The position numbers and the translations under genes were made by a program. From contig NZ_QGOK01000023.1 of the NCBI RefSeq assembly GCF_003259175.1, positions 21,036 through 85,035 on the forward strand: a stretch of DNA of 64,000 bases. The letters are read 5' to 3'. A model generated the notes under the pieces. It had not been told where the DNA came from. It was given only the letters and a program-made list of their open reading frames with translations, and did no database searches. The stretch is from Marinomonas shanghaiensis. Lineage in GTDB: Bacteria > Pseudomonadota > Gammaproteobacteria > Pseudomonadales > Marinomonadaceae. Positions 7,080-16,662 of the stretch are shown here, piece after piece (positions within the stretch are counted from its first letter, which is position 1; each line of letters starts with the position of its first letter).

Positions 7080-8588
7080 CTAGCCAAGCAGATCTTTTGG
7101 CAACAAGGCCTTAGGTATATTTTGATAACATACAGGACGCAAAAAGCGACGAATCGACAAGGTACCGACCGATGTGGCACCGAAGTTTGTCGACGCGGGA
7201 TAAGGGCCGCCGTGCACCATGGTGTCGTTTACTTCCACACCGGTTGGGAAACCATTCGCTAGCAAGCGTCCTGCTTTGCGTTCCAACACGGGCAAGAGTT
7301 TCTGACACGCCGCGTAATCGCCTTCATCAAGATGAATAGTACAGGTTAGCTGACCCTCCAAATGACGCGCTAACTCGACCATTTGCGCCACACTGTCTGC
7401 CAAGACAACTAAGCCAAGTGGGCCAAATACTTCATGATGTAATGTCGGATGATCCAACCACGCTTGCCCCGTTACCGTAAATAAGTTTGGTCGTGCGGTA
7501 CGATCCTTGGTATCTGCCGAACGAACCACCGCTTGAATACCCGTTTTCTCAATCGCGGCCACACCAGAACGATAGGCATCAGCAATGCCGTCGGTGAGCA
7601 TGGTTTGCGCAGCGACATCAGACAAAGACGCACTCGCCGCCGCTATCATGCCTTGTGAGTCCGCGTTGTCTAACATCACTGCAATGCCTGGATTGGTACA
7701 GAACTGCCCCGCTCCCATTGTCAAAGAAGCCGCCCAACCTTTGCCTAACTCTTGCCCTCGATTCTTCACCGCTTCTGGCATCACGAACATAGGATTCACA
7801 GAACCCAATTCACCAAAAAATGGAATGGGTTCAGGACGCGCCGCACACAAATCAAACAAAGCGCGGCCACCGGCCAAGCTGCCAGTAAAACCAACTGCTT
7901 TAATTAATGGATGCTGAACCAGAGCCTGCCCAACTTGACGGTTGCCCCCTTGGATCAAAGAAAACACACCCGCTGGCATCTTGCAGCGTTGAATCGCTTT
8001 ATCAATGGCTTGCGCGACTAATTCGCCCGTTCCAGGATGGGCAGAGTGGCCTTTCACCACAACCGGACAGCCTGCGGCAAGAGCCGCCGCCGTATCGCCG
8101 CCCGCGGTGGAAAACGCCAGTGGAAAGTTAGACGCACCAAACACGGCAACAGGGCCGATTGGGCGTTGTATCATGTACATATCTGGACGCGGTAAAGGTG
8201 TACGGTTTGGCAAGGCTTCATCAAAACGACGATCTAAATATTCGCCCGATACAATGCGCTCAGCGAATAACCGCAGTTGCCCTGTTGTTCGGCCCCGCTC
8301 CCCTTGCAAACGGGCAGCAGGCAAACCTGTCTCTTGCACACCGATTTCGGTAATGAGATCACCTAATACATCGATTTCGTCAGCAATAGCATTTAGAAAC
8401 GCGGCACGCTCTTCCCGAGAAGAATAACCAAATGTCTCAAAAGCCGCCTCGGCCGCTTCTACTGCCGCATCCACATCCGACACGCGACCAACGGCAAATT
8501 CATAAGAAGGCCCAGAAGAAGGCTCGGAAGAAAATGTCGCGTCGCCCTTTACCCATTTACCGGCAATAAAATGCTGTCCCGTTAACAT
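7080..8588 (-). CDS. 2-oxoglutarate semialdehyde (2,5-dioxovalerate) dehydrogenase
   Basis: This 502-residue NAD(P)+-dependent aldehyde dehydrogenase is of the type found in oxidative pentose and hexarate pathways. It oxidises 2-oxoglutarate semialdehyde to 2-oxoglutarate. The general base Glu is E260 in FFGELGSVNP and the nucleophile is C297 in MGAGQFCTNPG, the signature of the NADP-type KGSADH subgroup. VFGASNFPLAFS and VVVKGHSAHPGTGEL carry the cofactor-binding segments. I chose the ATG at 8588 because GAGGAG lies five bases upstream; a GTG two codons earlier overlaps that site. It is the last gene of the operon, separated from the dehydratase by a REP-like repeat. Confidence 0.85.
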   Translation of the reverse strand: MLTGQHFIAGKWVKGDATFSSEPSSGPSYEFAVGRVSDVDAAVEAAEAAFETFGYSSREERAAFLNAIADEIDVLGDLITEIGVQETGLPAARLQGERGRTTGQLRLFAERIVSGEYLDRRFDEALPNRTPLPRPDMYMIQRPIGPVAVFGASNFPLAFSTAGGDTAAALAAGCPVVVKGHSAHPGTGELVAQAIDKAIQRCKMPAGVFSLIQGGNRQVGQALVQHPLIKAVGFTGSLAGGRALFDLCAARPEPIPFFGELGSVNPMFVMPEAVKNRGQELGKGWAASLTMGAGQFCTNPGIAVMLDNADSQGMIAAASASLSDVAAQTMLTDGIADAYRSGVAAIEKTGIQAVVRSADTKDRTARPNLFTVTGQAWLDHPTLHHEVFGPLGLVVLADSVAQMVELARHLEGQLTCTIHLDEGDYAACQKLLPVLERKAGRLLANGFPTGVEVNDTMVHGGPYPASTNFGATSVGTLSIRRFLRPVCYQNIPKALLPKDLLG

Positions 8589-8705
8589 ACTCACTCCTCT
8601 CTTTTTATTTAATTAAATAAACAACCCCACCCCAAGAGGCGAGATATCGGTGTTTCATACGTCATTCCCGCGAAGGAGGCTGTTGCTAAACGACTTCCGT
8701 CGGTC

Positions 8706-8785
8706 TTGTAGGTCGCGCATTTATGCCGACAAAAAACTCGTCACGACAAATTACGTCTTGTCGGGCTAAAGCCACGACCTACAAA
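8706..8785. repeat. palindromic REP/BIME-like repeat
   Basis: TTGTAGGTCG at the left end and CGACCTACAA at the right end are inverted copies. Inside them GCCGACAA pairs with TTGTCGGGC. The right arm, read in reverse, is TTGTAGGTCGTGGCTTTAG followed by CCCGAC, nearly identical to repeats at 63660-63950. It lies in the 257-base gap between the dehydratase and aldehyde dehydrogenase genes of one operon, where it could form a stable mRNA hairpin. Confidence 0.7.
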
Positions 8786-8811
8786 ACAATATACAAATCA
8801 ACCCATTGTAG

Positions 8812-8838
8812 GCCGGATGAACCAAGGTGTAATCTGGC
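8812..8838. repeat. small REP-like hairpin after the dehydratase gene
   Basis: GCCGGAT (8812-8818) pairs with ATCTGGC (8832-8838) with one wobble, seven bases beyond the dehydratase stop codon. The GTAGGCCGGAT start resembles the short palindromic repeats of other gammaproteobacteria. It could protect the upstream mRNA from 3' decay or reduce expression of the following aldehyde dehydrogenase. Confidence 0.5.
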
Positions 8839-8845
8839 TCTTTAA

Positions 8846-10606
8846 TTAATGGCTATCTTTTGGCACCGCTGCACCGCGACAGCCTTTTAGGAAGTCAAAA
8901 TCGGCTCCCGTATCGGCGCCCTGTACATGGTCATGGAATAGTTTGATATAACCACTTTTTGGTGCTTCCAAATGACTTGTCCAGTTCGCTAAGCGTGTTG
9001 CCATTTCTTCATCGGAAATGTCCACATGAAGGCGGCGGTTTTCTACGTCTAATTCAATCATGTCGCCATTTTGAATAACGGCTAATGGTCCGCCCGCTGC
9101 GGCTTCTGGTGTCGTATGTAGAACCACGGTGCCATAAGCGGTTCCCGACATACGCGCATCAGAAATACGCACCATGTCTTTAATGCCTTTGCGCAGCACT
9201 TTTGGCGGCAAACCCATATTGCCCACTTCCGCCATACCTGGATAACCTTTCGGCCCACAGTTTTTCAATACCATGACGCAGTTTTCATCAATGTCCAACG
9301 CCTCGTCATTGATCTTCGCTTTGTAATCATCAATGTCTTCAAACACCACCGCACGTCCACGGTGTTGCAATAAATGAGGTGACGCCGCAGAAGGTTTTAA
9401 TACCGCACCCAATGGCGCAAGATTGCCTTTCAATACAACAATGCCACCTTTTTGTGTCAGTGCTTTTTCCACCGGCAAAATCACATCTGGGTTCCAGTTA
9501 CGAACCTCTTTCACTTCGTCCCAAATGGATTCACCAGACACGGTGATGGCATTTTTATGCAGTTTTCCCGCTTCCGCCAAATGCTTGATTACCACAGGCA
9601 AGCCACCCGCATAGAAAAATTCTTCCATCAAATATTTGCCGGACGGCATGAGGTTTACTATGGTGGCAATGTTCTGGCCCAGCTTGTCCCAATCATCCAG
9701 ATTCAGGTCTACGCCCACTCGACCCGCAATAGCGAGTAAATGAATCACCGCATTGGTAGAACCACCAATCGCGCCGTTGACTCGAATCGCATTTTCAAAG
9801 GCTTGGCGAGTCAAAATATCAGACGGTTTCAGATCGTCTTTCACCATGTCAACAATACGACGGCCCGTAAGATGCGCCATGACTCGACGACGGCTATCTA
9901 CCGCTGGAATCGCTGCGTTCCCAGACAGCGCCATACCCAGCGCTTCTGCCATAGAGGCCATGGTGCTGGCGGTGCCCATGGTGTTACAACCGCCGGCAGA
10001 GCGGGACATGGACTGTTCGGCTTCGAGGAAGTCTTCTTGGGTCATCTTGCCTGCTTTGATGTCTTCCGACATTTGCCACAAGGCCGTACCCGATCCCACG
10101 CGCTCACCTCTAAAATAGCCGTTTAACATCGGGCCACCAGACACCACAATCGCGGGAATATCGACACTGCATGCGCCCATCAGCAACGCGGGCGTGGTTT
10201 TGTCACAACCTGCCAATAAGACAACACCGTCAAGTGGATTGGCTCGCAAAGCCTCTTCCACATCCATCGCGGCCATATTGCGATACATCATGGCTGTTGG
10301 CCGCAGCGAACTTTCGCCTACCGAGAACACAGGAAACTCGAGTGGCAAACCTCCAGCTTCATAAATACCGTGTTTCACTCGGTCAGCAAGTTCGCGCAAA
10401 TGCGCATTACAAGGGGTAAGCTGAGACCAAGTATTACAAATCCCAATAACAGGGCGACCATCGAATAAATCCGCTGGCAAACCTTGATTCTTCATCCAAC
10501 TGCGATGATAAATATGATCACGAGAAGTACCGCCAAACCATTCGGTTGAACGCAATTTGCGGGGCCATTCTTTTGGTACGAACGTGTTTTTTTCAGAATC
10601 ACTCAT
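8846..10606 (-). CDS. L-arabinonate dehydratase (IlvD/EDD family)
   Basis: This 586-residue Fe-S and Mg2+-dependent sugar acid dehydratase converts L-arabinonate to 2-keto-3-deoxy-L-arabinonate. It resembles the characterised Rhizobium L-arabinonate dehydratase along its length, including EWFGGTSRD, GYFRGERVGSG and the C-terminal GADFDFLKGCRG. The three [2Fe-2S] cysteines are C66, C134 (GCDKTTP) and C207 (GGCNTMG), with the family spacing. The start at 10606 has GGAGG six bases upstream and overlaps the SDR stop as ATGA, so the two are translationally coupled. Activity on D-xylonate or D-fuconate is possible in this family. Confidence 0.85.
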   Translation of the reverse strand: MSDSEKNTFVPKEWPRKLRSTEWFGGTSRDHIYHRSWMKNQGLPADLFDGRPVIGICNTWSQLTPCNAHLRELADRVKHGIYEAGGLPLEFPVFSVGESSLRPTAMMYRNMAAMDVEEALRANPLDGVVLLAGCDKTTPALLMGACSVDIPAIVVSGGPMLNGYFRGERVGSGTALWQMSEDIKAGKMTQEDFLEAEQSMSRSAGGCNTMGTASTMASMAEALGMALSGNAAIPAVDSRRRVMAHLTGRRIVDMVKDDLKPSDILTRQAFENAIRVNGAIGGSTNAVIHLLAIAGRVGVDLNLDDWDKLGQNIATIVNLMPSGKYLMEEFFYAGGLPVVIKHLAEAGKLHKNAITVSGESIWDEVKEVRNWNPDVILPVEKALTQKGGIVVLKGNLAPLGAVLKPSAASPHLLQHRGRAVVFEDIDDYKAKINDEALDIDENCVMVLKNCGPKGYPGMAEVGNMGLPPKVLRKGIKDMVRISDARMSGTAYGTVVLHTTPEAAAGGPLAVIQNGDMIELDVENRRLHVDISDEEMATRLANWTSHLEAPKSGYIKLFHDHVQGADTGADFDFLKGCRGAAVPKDSH

Positions 10607-11373
10607 ACCCAACCTCCATCCACGATAAAGTTCTGCGCCGAACACATAGCCGACGCATCGGATCCTAAAAACAGTGCCATATTGGCGATGTGTTCAGGCA
10701 GCACTTTGCCTGCTAGGCATTGGCTTTGTTTAATTTTTTCTTCAGCGGCATCATCCACCCACATGCGCAGTTGTTTCTCTGTCATTACCCAGCCTGGCAC
10801 CAAGGTATTCACACGAATACCAGCACCGCCTAAATCTCGGGCAAGGGAGCGTGTTAAACCGTGCGTTGCGGCTTTGCTCGTACCGTAAGTTGGATAGCCT
10901 GCCGTTGCCATCATCCAGCCCACTGAGCCAAAATTGATAATCGAACCACCACCGAGTTTTCGCATCATGGGCGCGACCGCTTGGGCGGCAAACATGGCGT
11001 GCTTGATGTTCACCCCAACCAGCTCATCGAAGCGTTCTTCTGTCAGTGATTCCAAAGAATGGCGCACATCGTTAGCGGCATTGTTCAATAAAACCGATAT
11101 GGGCCCAAACGCCTCTGCAGCGGCGCGAATTTTGCTCTGATAATCTTGAATCTGAGTGATGTCACAGACCTCAAAGCGCACCTCGTGACCGTCTTTTTTC
11201 AGACGTTTGGCCAGCGCCATACCGGCTTTTTCATCTAAATCGACAAAAGCCGTCTTCGCTCCTTGCCTCGCATACGCTTCAACAATGGCCGCACCAATCC
11301 CAGTTGCGCCGCCAGAAATAAACACCGACCGCTCTTTCAAGTCTGGGTATACGGCGTTTTTTGTCTTATTCAT
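10603..11373 (-). CDS. SDR-family sugar dehydrogenase (XylB-like)
   Basis: This 256-residue short-chain dehydrogenase has the NAD(P)-binding GGATGIG at residues 21-27, NNAAN at 97-101, catalytic Ser150 (NFGSVGW) and the YGTSK pair Tyr163/Lys167. The C-terminal CLAGKVLPEHIANMALFLGS and final GGWV resemble Caulobacter D-xylose dehydrogenase XylB. Its likely role is oxidation of the imported aldose at C1 to the lactone, the first step of the pathway. It overlaps gguC upstream and the dehydratase downstream by four bases each (ATGA). No lactonase gene is in the operon, so lactone opening may be spontaneous or encoded elsewhere. Confidence 0.8.
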   Translation of the reverse strand: MNKTKNAVYPDLKERSVFISGGATGIGAAIVEAYARQGAKTAFVDLDEKAGMALAKRLKKDGHEVRFEVCDITQIQDYQSKIRAAAEAFGPISVLLNNAANDVRHSLESLTEERFDELVGVNIKHAMFAAQAVAPMMRKLGGGSIINFGSVGWMMATAGYPTYGTSKAATHGLTRSLARDLGGAGIRVNTLVPGWVMTEKQLRMWVDDAAEEKIKQSQCLAGKVLPEHIANMALFLGSDASAMCSAQNFIVDGGWV

Positions 11374-12338
11374 AGCGAGGTTACCTCTGTATTGAGTTCA
11401 TCCGCTTTTGCCAAGACATTGCGTAATGGCAGGCCAAAAGTAGGTGAGGAAATTTCAAACACATCACCCTCTTGCGTCTGAACACCATCAGCAAACGACA
11501 AGGTCGCCGTACCAAACATGTGCACATGCAGATCGCCTGGTTGGCGGAAAATCGAGTATTTAAAATGATGGTGCTCTAGGTTCTTAAAGGTATGCGACAT
11601 ATTGTCTTCACCGGATAAAAAGCCTTTTTCCCACAAGGTTTTCTCGCCACGCTCAATACGTGAATGACCATCGATGTGCATGGGCAATTCCCCCACCAGC
11701 AATTCAGGACCAAAGGAGGCTGGGCGTAATTTTGAATGAGCTAGGTACAAATAGTTTTGACGCTCTGTGATGTGATCGGAAAATTCATTTGCCAAGGTAT
11801 AACCCAAACGGTGTACTTTGCCGTCGTCGCCCACCAAGTAAAAACCCGCGATTTCAGGCTCTTCGCCGCCATCCAAAGCAAAGGCAGGCGAAGGCAAAGC
11901 GCCACCTGGTGCGATTACACCAGCGCCATTGCCTTTATAAAACCATTCAGGCTGCACGCCTTCTTGACCGTCTTTTGGTTTGCCACCTTCAACGCCCATC
12001 TGGAAAATTTTCATCGAATCAGTCAGTTCTTCGCTTTTCGCGTGCATGGCATTACGAGTCGCCGCCGAACCAAGATGTGTCAAACCAGTCCCCGTCAGAT
12101 ACATGTGCGCTGGATCAGGATGACGCACTGGGCAGTCTAGCTGGTTGTTATTGGCTAATTCAGATAAGTTTACCGACTCTCCCACGCCATGTTTTTCAAT
12201 AATAGACTTCAGCGACACGCCATTTTTAACGGCTTCCGTGGCGAGTTCGTAAACACTCGATGTACCAAGAACAAGATGGGCTTCATCGCCTTCGCGACAC
12301 ACCACGCCACCTTGTTTAATTTGAGATAAAAACAACAT
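11370..12338 (-). CDS. gguC: GguC / AraD1-family protein (FAH superfamily)
   Basis: This 322-residue protein matches GguC, which follows chvE-gguAB in Agrobacterium. The LTGTGLTHLGSAATRNAMH segment and a fumarylacetoacetate-hydrolase-like fold region (PSPAFALDGGEEPEIAGFY, then GPELLVGELP) are visible. Family function is not firmly known. The related XylX of Caulobacter dehydrates 2-keto-3-deoxy-xylonate. No DapA-type dehydratase or aldolase is present in this operon, so GguC is the best local candidate for turning 2-keto-3-deoxypentonate into 2-oxoglutarate semialdehyde. That role is inference. AAGGAG precedes the ATG. Confidence 0.8.
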   Translation of the reverse strand: MLFLSQIKQGGVVCREGDEAHLVLGTSSVYELATEAVKNGVSLKSIIEKHGVGESVNLSELANNNQLDCPVRHPDPAHMYLTGTGLTHLGSAATRNAMHAKSEELTDSMKIFQMGVEGGKPKDGQEGVQPEWFYKGNGAGVIAPGGALPSPAFALDGGEEPEIAGFYLVGDDGKVHRLGYTLANEFSDHITERQNYLYLAHSKLRPASFGPELLVGELPMHIDGHSRIERGEKTLWEKGFLSGEDNMSHTFKNLEHHHFKYSIFRQPGDLHVHMFGTATLSFADGVQTQEGDVFEISSPTFGLPLRNVLAKADELNTEVTSL

Positions 12339-12365
12339 AAATTGCTCCTTAACACGCTGCGTTTG

Positions 12366-13568
12366 TTAACGCGCTTTTTGTTTGTTGTAGACGTCGAAAA
12401 TAACCGCAGCGAGCAAGACCAAGCCCTTGATCACCTGCTGCCAATCAATCCCTATACCCAATATCGACATCCCGTTGTTCATCACGCCCATAATGAAGGC
12501 ACCAATCACCGCGCCAATGACTTTACCCACACCGCCCGTCATAGAGGCACCACCAATAAATACGGCGGCGATAACATCCAATTCAAAAGCAAAACCGGCT
12601 TTGGGCGTCGCGGTGTTCAAGCGAGCGGCAAAAATTAATCCTGCTAGAGCTGCCAACATGCCCATGTTGGCAAAGGTTAGAAACGTTAAACGCTCAGTAT
12701 TAATGCCAGACAACTTAGCGGCTTTTACATTGCCACCTAAGGCATAGATTCGACGACCAATCGTCGTGCTGTTGGTGATAAAGGTATAGATTGCGATCAG
12801 TACCGCCATGGTGATCAATACATTTGGCAAACCACGATAGGTACTCAACATGTAAGATAGGTAGATGATGGCAATCGTAATTAAAGCGTTCTTAGCAATA
12901 AAGAAAGCAAAAGGCTCATCTTGAATGCCGTACTTTAAGGCTCTAGCACGGCTGCGAGCAGCCAAGAAAACAATGGCACTGGCGGCTAAGACACCCAATA
13001 CCAATGCCGTGATGTTTGGACGTCCTGCCCCGAATACATCTGGAATAAAGCCGGTGCTTAGTAACTGAAAGCTTTCAGGAAATGGTCCGATGGATTGCCC
13101 TTCCAGTAAGGTCAGCGTCAAACCACGAAAAACCAACATGCCTGCCAAGGTGACAATAAAAGCCGGAATTTTCCAATAAGCGATCCAGTAACCCTGTATT
13201 CCACCGATAATTAAGCCGACTAACAAACACACAGGCACCACAATAATAGTGGGTAAATTGTAGTTGACCGCCATCACAGCGGCTAACGCGCCAATGAATC
13301 CCGCCACAGACCCTACTGAGAGATCAATGTGTCCAGCGACAATCACCAGCAACATGCCAATCGCCATGATGATGATGTAGCTGTTTTGTAAAAATAAATT
13401 GGTTAAGTTGACCGGACGCATCAAAATGCCATCGGTCAAAAATTGAAACATCCCCATGATGACCACAAGCGCAATCAACATGCCGTAATCACGCATATGT
13501 GATTTAAGGTAGCTGGTAACAGAAGGTGCGGCTTGCACTGCTGTAGAGGTGTCTTTTGTTGTTGCCAT
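12366..13568 (-). CDS. gguB: sugar ABC transporter permease GguB
   Basis: This 400-residue integral membrane protein of the AraH/XylH/MglC class has about ten to twelve hydrophobic segments. AGHIDLSVGSVAGFIGALAA and FIGGASMTGGVGKVIGAVIGA are the conserved loops of this permease family, the second being the contact with the ATPase. It forms the inner-membrane channel with GguA and receives sugar from ChvE. It is 32 bases downstream of gguA and 27 upstream of gguC, within one operon. Confidence 0.9.
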   Translation of the reverse strand: MATTKDTSTAVQAAPSVTSYLKSHMRDYGMLIALVVIMGMFQFLTDGILMRPVNLTNLFLQNSYIIIMAIGMLLVIVAGHIDLSVGSVAGFIGALAAVMAVNYNLPTIIVVPVCLLVGLIIGGIQGYWIAYWKIPAFIVTLAGMLVFRGLTLTLLEGQSIGPFPESFQLLSTGFIPDVFGAGRPNITALVLGVLAASAIVFLAARSRARALKYGIQDEPFAFFIAKNALITIAIIYLSYMLSTYRGLPNVLITMAVLIAIYTFITNSTTIGRRIYALGGNVKAAKLSGINTERLTFLTFANMGMLAALAGLIFAARLNTATPKAGFAFELDVIAAVFIGGASMTGGVGKVIGAVIGAFIMGVMNNGMSILGIGIDWQQVIKGLVLLAAVIFDVYNKQKAR

Positions 13569-13600
13569 TATTATTGCTCCCGCCGTTATTATTGCTATCG

Positions 13601-15124
13601 CTAGGCTTTTACTATCATCGACATGATTTTTTCTTGGCTCGCTTCGTCTTTGTCTAATTCACCAACAAAACGACCTTCATTCATCACGTAAATACGATCA
13701 CACATGCCCAGTAACTCAGGCATTTCTGAAGAAATCATCACTACGCCTTTGCCGTCATCGGCAAGCTGGTTGATGATGCTGTAAATTTCAAACTTGGCAC
13801 CCACGTCGATTCCCCGTGTTGGCTCGTCTAAAATCAGTACATCGGGTTGTGAATACAGCCATTTGCTCAATACAACTTTCTGCTGATTACCACCGGACAA
13901 ATTCATCACTTTTTGAAACACACTTGGGGTACGAATATTCAGTGCTTGTCGATAATCTTCAGACACTTGACGCTCGATGTTTTCATCGATGACGCCAAAG
14001 GATGACACTCTGGGTAAATTCGCTAACGTGGTATTGGTTTGAATGGTTTCTTCTAGGATCAACCCCAGCTCTTTACGGTCTTCGGTCACATAGGCCAAAC
14101 CGCTTTTAATCGCTTTTGGCACCGTCGATAAATCGGCGAGTTCACCGCGCAAACGCACTTCACCTTGCACATTTTTGCCGTAGCTTTGACCAAACAGACT
14201 CATTGCCAATTCCGTTCGTCCAGACCCCATTAAACCGGCAATTCCCACGACCTCACCCGCATGGACATTGAATTCAATGTCATGCAGCATTTGACGATCT
14301 AAGGCGTCGGCATGCCATACGTTCCACCCGCTGACTTCCATTAATACTTTGCCTAGTTGGCTGTCTCTCGCGGGATAACGATGGGCCATATCACGCCCCA
14401 CCATGTCACGAATAATGTCTTCTTCACTGATGTTTTGCGCATGGCAGTCCAACGTTGATACAGAGGCACCATCACGAATCACGGTGATGCTGTCTGCTAC
14501 TCGGCTAATCTCATTCAATTTGTGAGTAATCAGAATGGAGGAGATACCCTGTGCTTTTAGCTCCAGTAACAAATCCAGTAATTTGGCACTGTCGTTTTCT
14601 TGCAACGCGGCGGTTGGCTCATCCAGAATCAACAGTTTCACATCTTTGGCAAGGGCCTTAGCAATTTCAACCAGCTGCTGCTTACCGACACCCAATTTAC
14701 CCACTAAGGTCGATGGAGACTCTTTCAAACCCACCTTGGCTAACAAATCTTGAGTGCGAGAGAAGGTTTTCGGCCAATTAATCACGCCATTTTCAACATT
14801 CTCATTGCCTAAAAATAAATTTTCAGCAATGGATAAAAGCGGCACTAACGCCAGCTCTTGATGGATAATAATGATGCCTTTTTCTTCACTGTCTTTAATG
14901 CCAGAAAACCCCACCGTCTCATCATTAAACAGGATATCGCCATCGTAACTTCCGTGTGGGTACACCCCACTCAACACTTTCATGAGAGTGGATTTACCCG
15001 CACCATTTTCACCTACTAACGCATGAATCTCACCCGCACGAACTTTAAGGTTCACCGCGTCAAGAGCTTTTACACCAGGAAAGGTCTTGGTAATGCTGCG
15101 CATTTCCAAAATAATATTTTCCAT
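13601..15124 (-). CDS. gguA: sugar ABC transporter ATP-binding protein GguA
   Basis: This 507-residue protein is a tandem of two ABC ATPase domains. In the first, GENGAGKST (residues 38-46) is Walker [16 protein letters not shown] the signature region and [11 protein letters not shown]alker B. In the second, [16 protein letters not shown] is a degenerate Walker [16 protein letters not shown] the signature and [16 protein letters not shown]alker B. Such asymmetry is usual for AraG/MglA/XylG-type carbohydrate importers. I start it at the ATG at 15124 because the family begins just before [10 protein letters not shown]; earlier starts at 15136 and 15142 are possible, and no strong ribosome site decides. 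Confidence 0.85.
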   Translation of the reverse strand: MENIILEMRSITKTFPGVKALDAVNLKVRAGEIHALVGENGAGKSTLMKVLSGVYPHGSYDGDILFNDETVGFSGIKDSEEKGIIIIHQELALVPLLSIAENLFLGNENVENGVINWPKTFSRTQDLLAKVGLKESPSTLVGKLGVGKQQLVEIAKALAKDVKLLILDEPTAALQENDSAKLLDLLLELKAQGISSILITHKLNEISRVADSITVIRDGASVSTLDCHAQNISEEDIIRDMVGRDMAHRYPARDSQLGKVLMEVSGWNVWHADALDRQMLHDIEFNVHAGEVVGIAGLMGSGRTELAMSLFGQSYGKNVQGEVRLRGELADLSTVPKAIKSGLAYVTEDRKELGLILEETIQTNTTLANLPRVSSFGVIDENIERQVSEDYRQALNIRTPSVFQKVMNLSGGNQQKVVLSKWLYSQPDVLILDEPTRGIDVGAKFEIYSIINQLADDGKGVVMISSEMPELLGMCDRIYVMNEGRFVGELDKDEASQEKIMSMIVKA

Positions 15125-15254
15125 AAAACATCCCATTAGCAAGGGCGCTACTACCGCATCAACGCACGGTAAATAACGCTCTCGCTGGTTTATTATTGTT
15201 GAATTAGGATAAATACATTCTTACAAAGTATTGGCAAGCGCCGTAGTCATGAGC

Positions 15255-16316
15255 TTATTCGACTTGAGACTTTTGGTAGTAACCGCTGCCCAATAGCACA
15301 TCTTGCCAGTTGGATTTATCAACCGTGACAGGCTCAAGCAAATAACTAGGAACGATCTTAATACCGTTGTTGTAGGTTTTGGTGTCATTGATTTGTGGTT
15401 TCGCGTCATTCAATACCGCTTGCACCATCCCCACCGTTACATTCGCCAATTCACGGGTATCTTTAAAAATGGTCGAATACTGCTCACCGGCAATGATGGA
15501 TTTAACAGATGGCACTTCTGCGTCTTGACCTGTCACAATCGGCATAGGCAGATTACCTGAACCATAGCCAACCCCTTTCAGAGAGGACAAAATCCCGATG
15601 GAGATACCGTCATAAGGAGACAAAATACCGTCGACATGTTTTGTGGTGTAATGAGCCGACAATAGGTTGTCCATACGCGCTTGAGCCGTTGCACCATCCC
15701 AACGTAAGGTACCGACCTTATCCATACCCATCTGTCCAGAAACCACGTTCACCTTGCCCGCATCAATCATAGGCTGAAGCACGGACATGGCGCCGTCATA
15801 GAAAAAGTACGCATTATTATCATCTGGTGAACCACCAAACAATTCAACGTTGTAAGGGCCTGCTCCGCGTTTTTCCATACCGCTAACCAAAGACTTCGCC
15901 TGTAGCACACCAACTTTAAAATTATCAAAAGTGGCGTAGTAACTTACATGAGGGCTGTTTTTGATCAAACGATCGTAGGAAATCACTTTGATACCGGCCG
16001 CATCGGCGTTTTCCAATGCATTCGATAAGGTTGTACCATCAATCGCTGCGATGACGAGTACGTCAACGCCTTTAACAATCATGTTTTCAATTTGAGATAA
16101 TTGGTTTGGAATTTCATCTTCAGCGTATTGCAGGTCCACTTTATAACCTGCGTCTTGGAAGAGTTTTACCATGGAATCACCATCGGTGATCCAGCGAGCA
16201 GAAGATTTGGTTGGCATGGCAATACCAACATAACCACTGGCCGCCAAGGCACTCGCGGAGCTAAGAGCAGTGGCACCCAATACTAAACCAGCAATGGCAT
16301 TCTTTAGATAGTTCAT
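15255..16316 (-). CDS. chvE: ChvE-type periplasmic sugar-binding protein
   Basis: This 353-residue secreted protein has a signal peptide of about 25 residues ending [11 protein letters not shown]. The mature start [20 protein letters not shown] is the ribose/galactose-binding fold signature of Chv[35 protein letters not shown] and [14 protein letters not shown] supply sugar contacts in this family. ChvE binds L-arabinose, D-xylose, D-galactose and similar aldoses. It is the first gene of the operon and faces a 346-base regulatory gap; 130 bases separate it from gguA, common where binding protein is made in excess. Confidence 0.9.
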   Translation of the reverse strand: MNYLKNAIAGLVLGATALSSASALAASGYVGIAMPTKSSARWITDGDSMVKLFQDAGYKVDLQYAEDEIPNQLSQIENMIVKGVDVLVIAAIDGTTLSNALENADAAGIKVISYDRLIKNSPHVSYYATFDNFKVGVLQAKSLVSGMEKRGAGPYNVELFGGSPDDNNAYFFYDGAMSVLQPMIDAGKVNVVSGQMGMDKVGTLRWDGATAQARMDNLLSAHYTTKHVDGILSPYDGISIGILSSLKGVGYGSGNLPMPIVTGQDAEVPSVKSIIAGEQYSTIFKDTRELANVTVGMVQAVLNDAKPQINDTKTYNNGIKIVPSYLLEPVTVDKSNWQDVLLGSGYYQKSQVE

Positions 16317-16429
16317 TAGCGTCTCCTGTTACGGCCAAACAAGCATTTTTAAAAACACGCTTTATTCGGCCATAGGGTTTGTTATCGTTATTTTTTAGAG
16401 CCAATCAGGTCTTAAAAAACCTGCCATTC

Positions 16430-16458
16430 AGAGTAGGTAAAATGAACATACCAATCAA
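16430..16458 (-). promoter_or_regulatory. probable chvE promoter
   Basis: On the minus strand TTGATT (16453-16458) and TACTCT (16430-16435) are separated by exactly 17 bases and point towards chvE about 115 bases away. The boxes are moderate matches to sigma-70, as expected for an activated promoter. A dyad lies directly upstream. Confidence 0.4.
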
Positions 16459-16496
16459 ATAGAATAAATGTTGTTCTATATATCTTTTTTGGTATG
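16447..16496. promoter_or_regulatory. candidate operator dyads for the GbpR-type regulator
   Basis: ATAGAA (16459-16464) and TTCTAT (16474-16479) form an inverted repeat with a nine-base spacer, immediately upstream of the proposed -35 box. A wider dyad CATACCAA (16447-16454) and TTGGTATG (16489-16496) encloses it. The spacing and position fit a LysR-type activator site. Confidence 0.35.
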
Positions 16497-16662
16497 TGAA
16501 TTAATGAAGCGATAATGTACAAATAACCACATTAGCTGCTGCAGGCCGCGAACAAATTTCGTATGATATTTTTTCTCTTTACCTATCCCACAAGAAGGTG
16601 TCACAAGTGTCGCCAGCACAACATAACGCTCTGCGATGACTTCAATAATTTAGAAGGACTGT

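Larger units (their letters stand above)
16317..16662. other. divergent regulatory gap between chvE and the antiporter
   Basis: This 346-base AT-rich region contains the chvE promoter and dyads. The minus-strand leader includes an imperfect hairpin bounded by GGCC motifs at about 16333-16373. The promoter of the antiporter gene should lie between about 16500 and 16640, but I cannot define it. No convincing gene is present. Confidence 0.5.
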
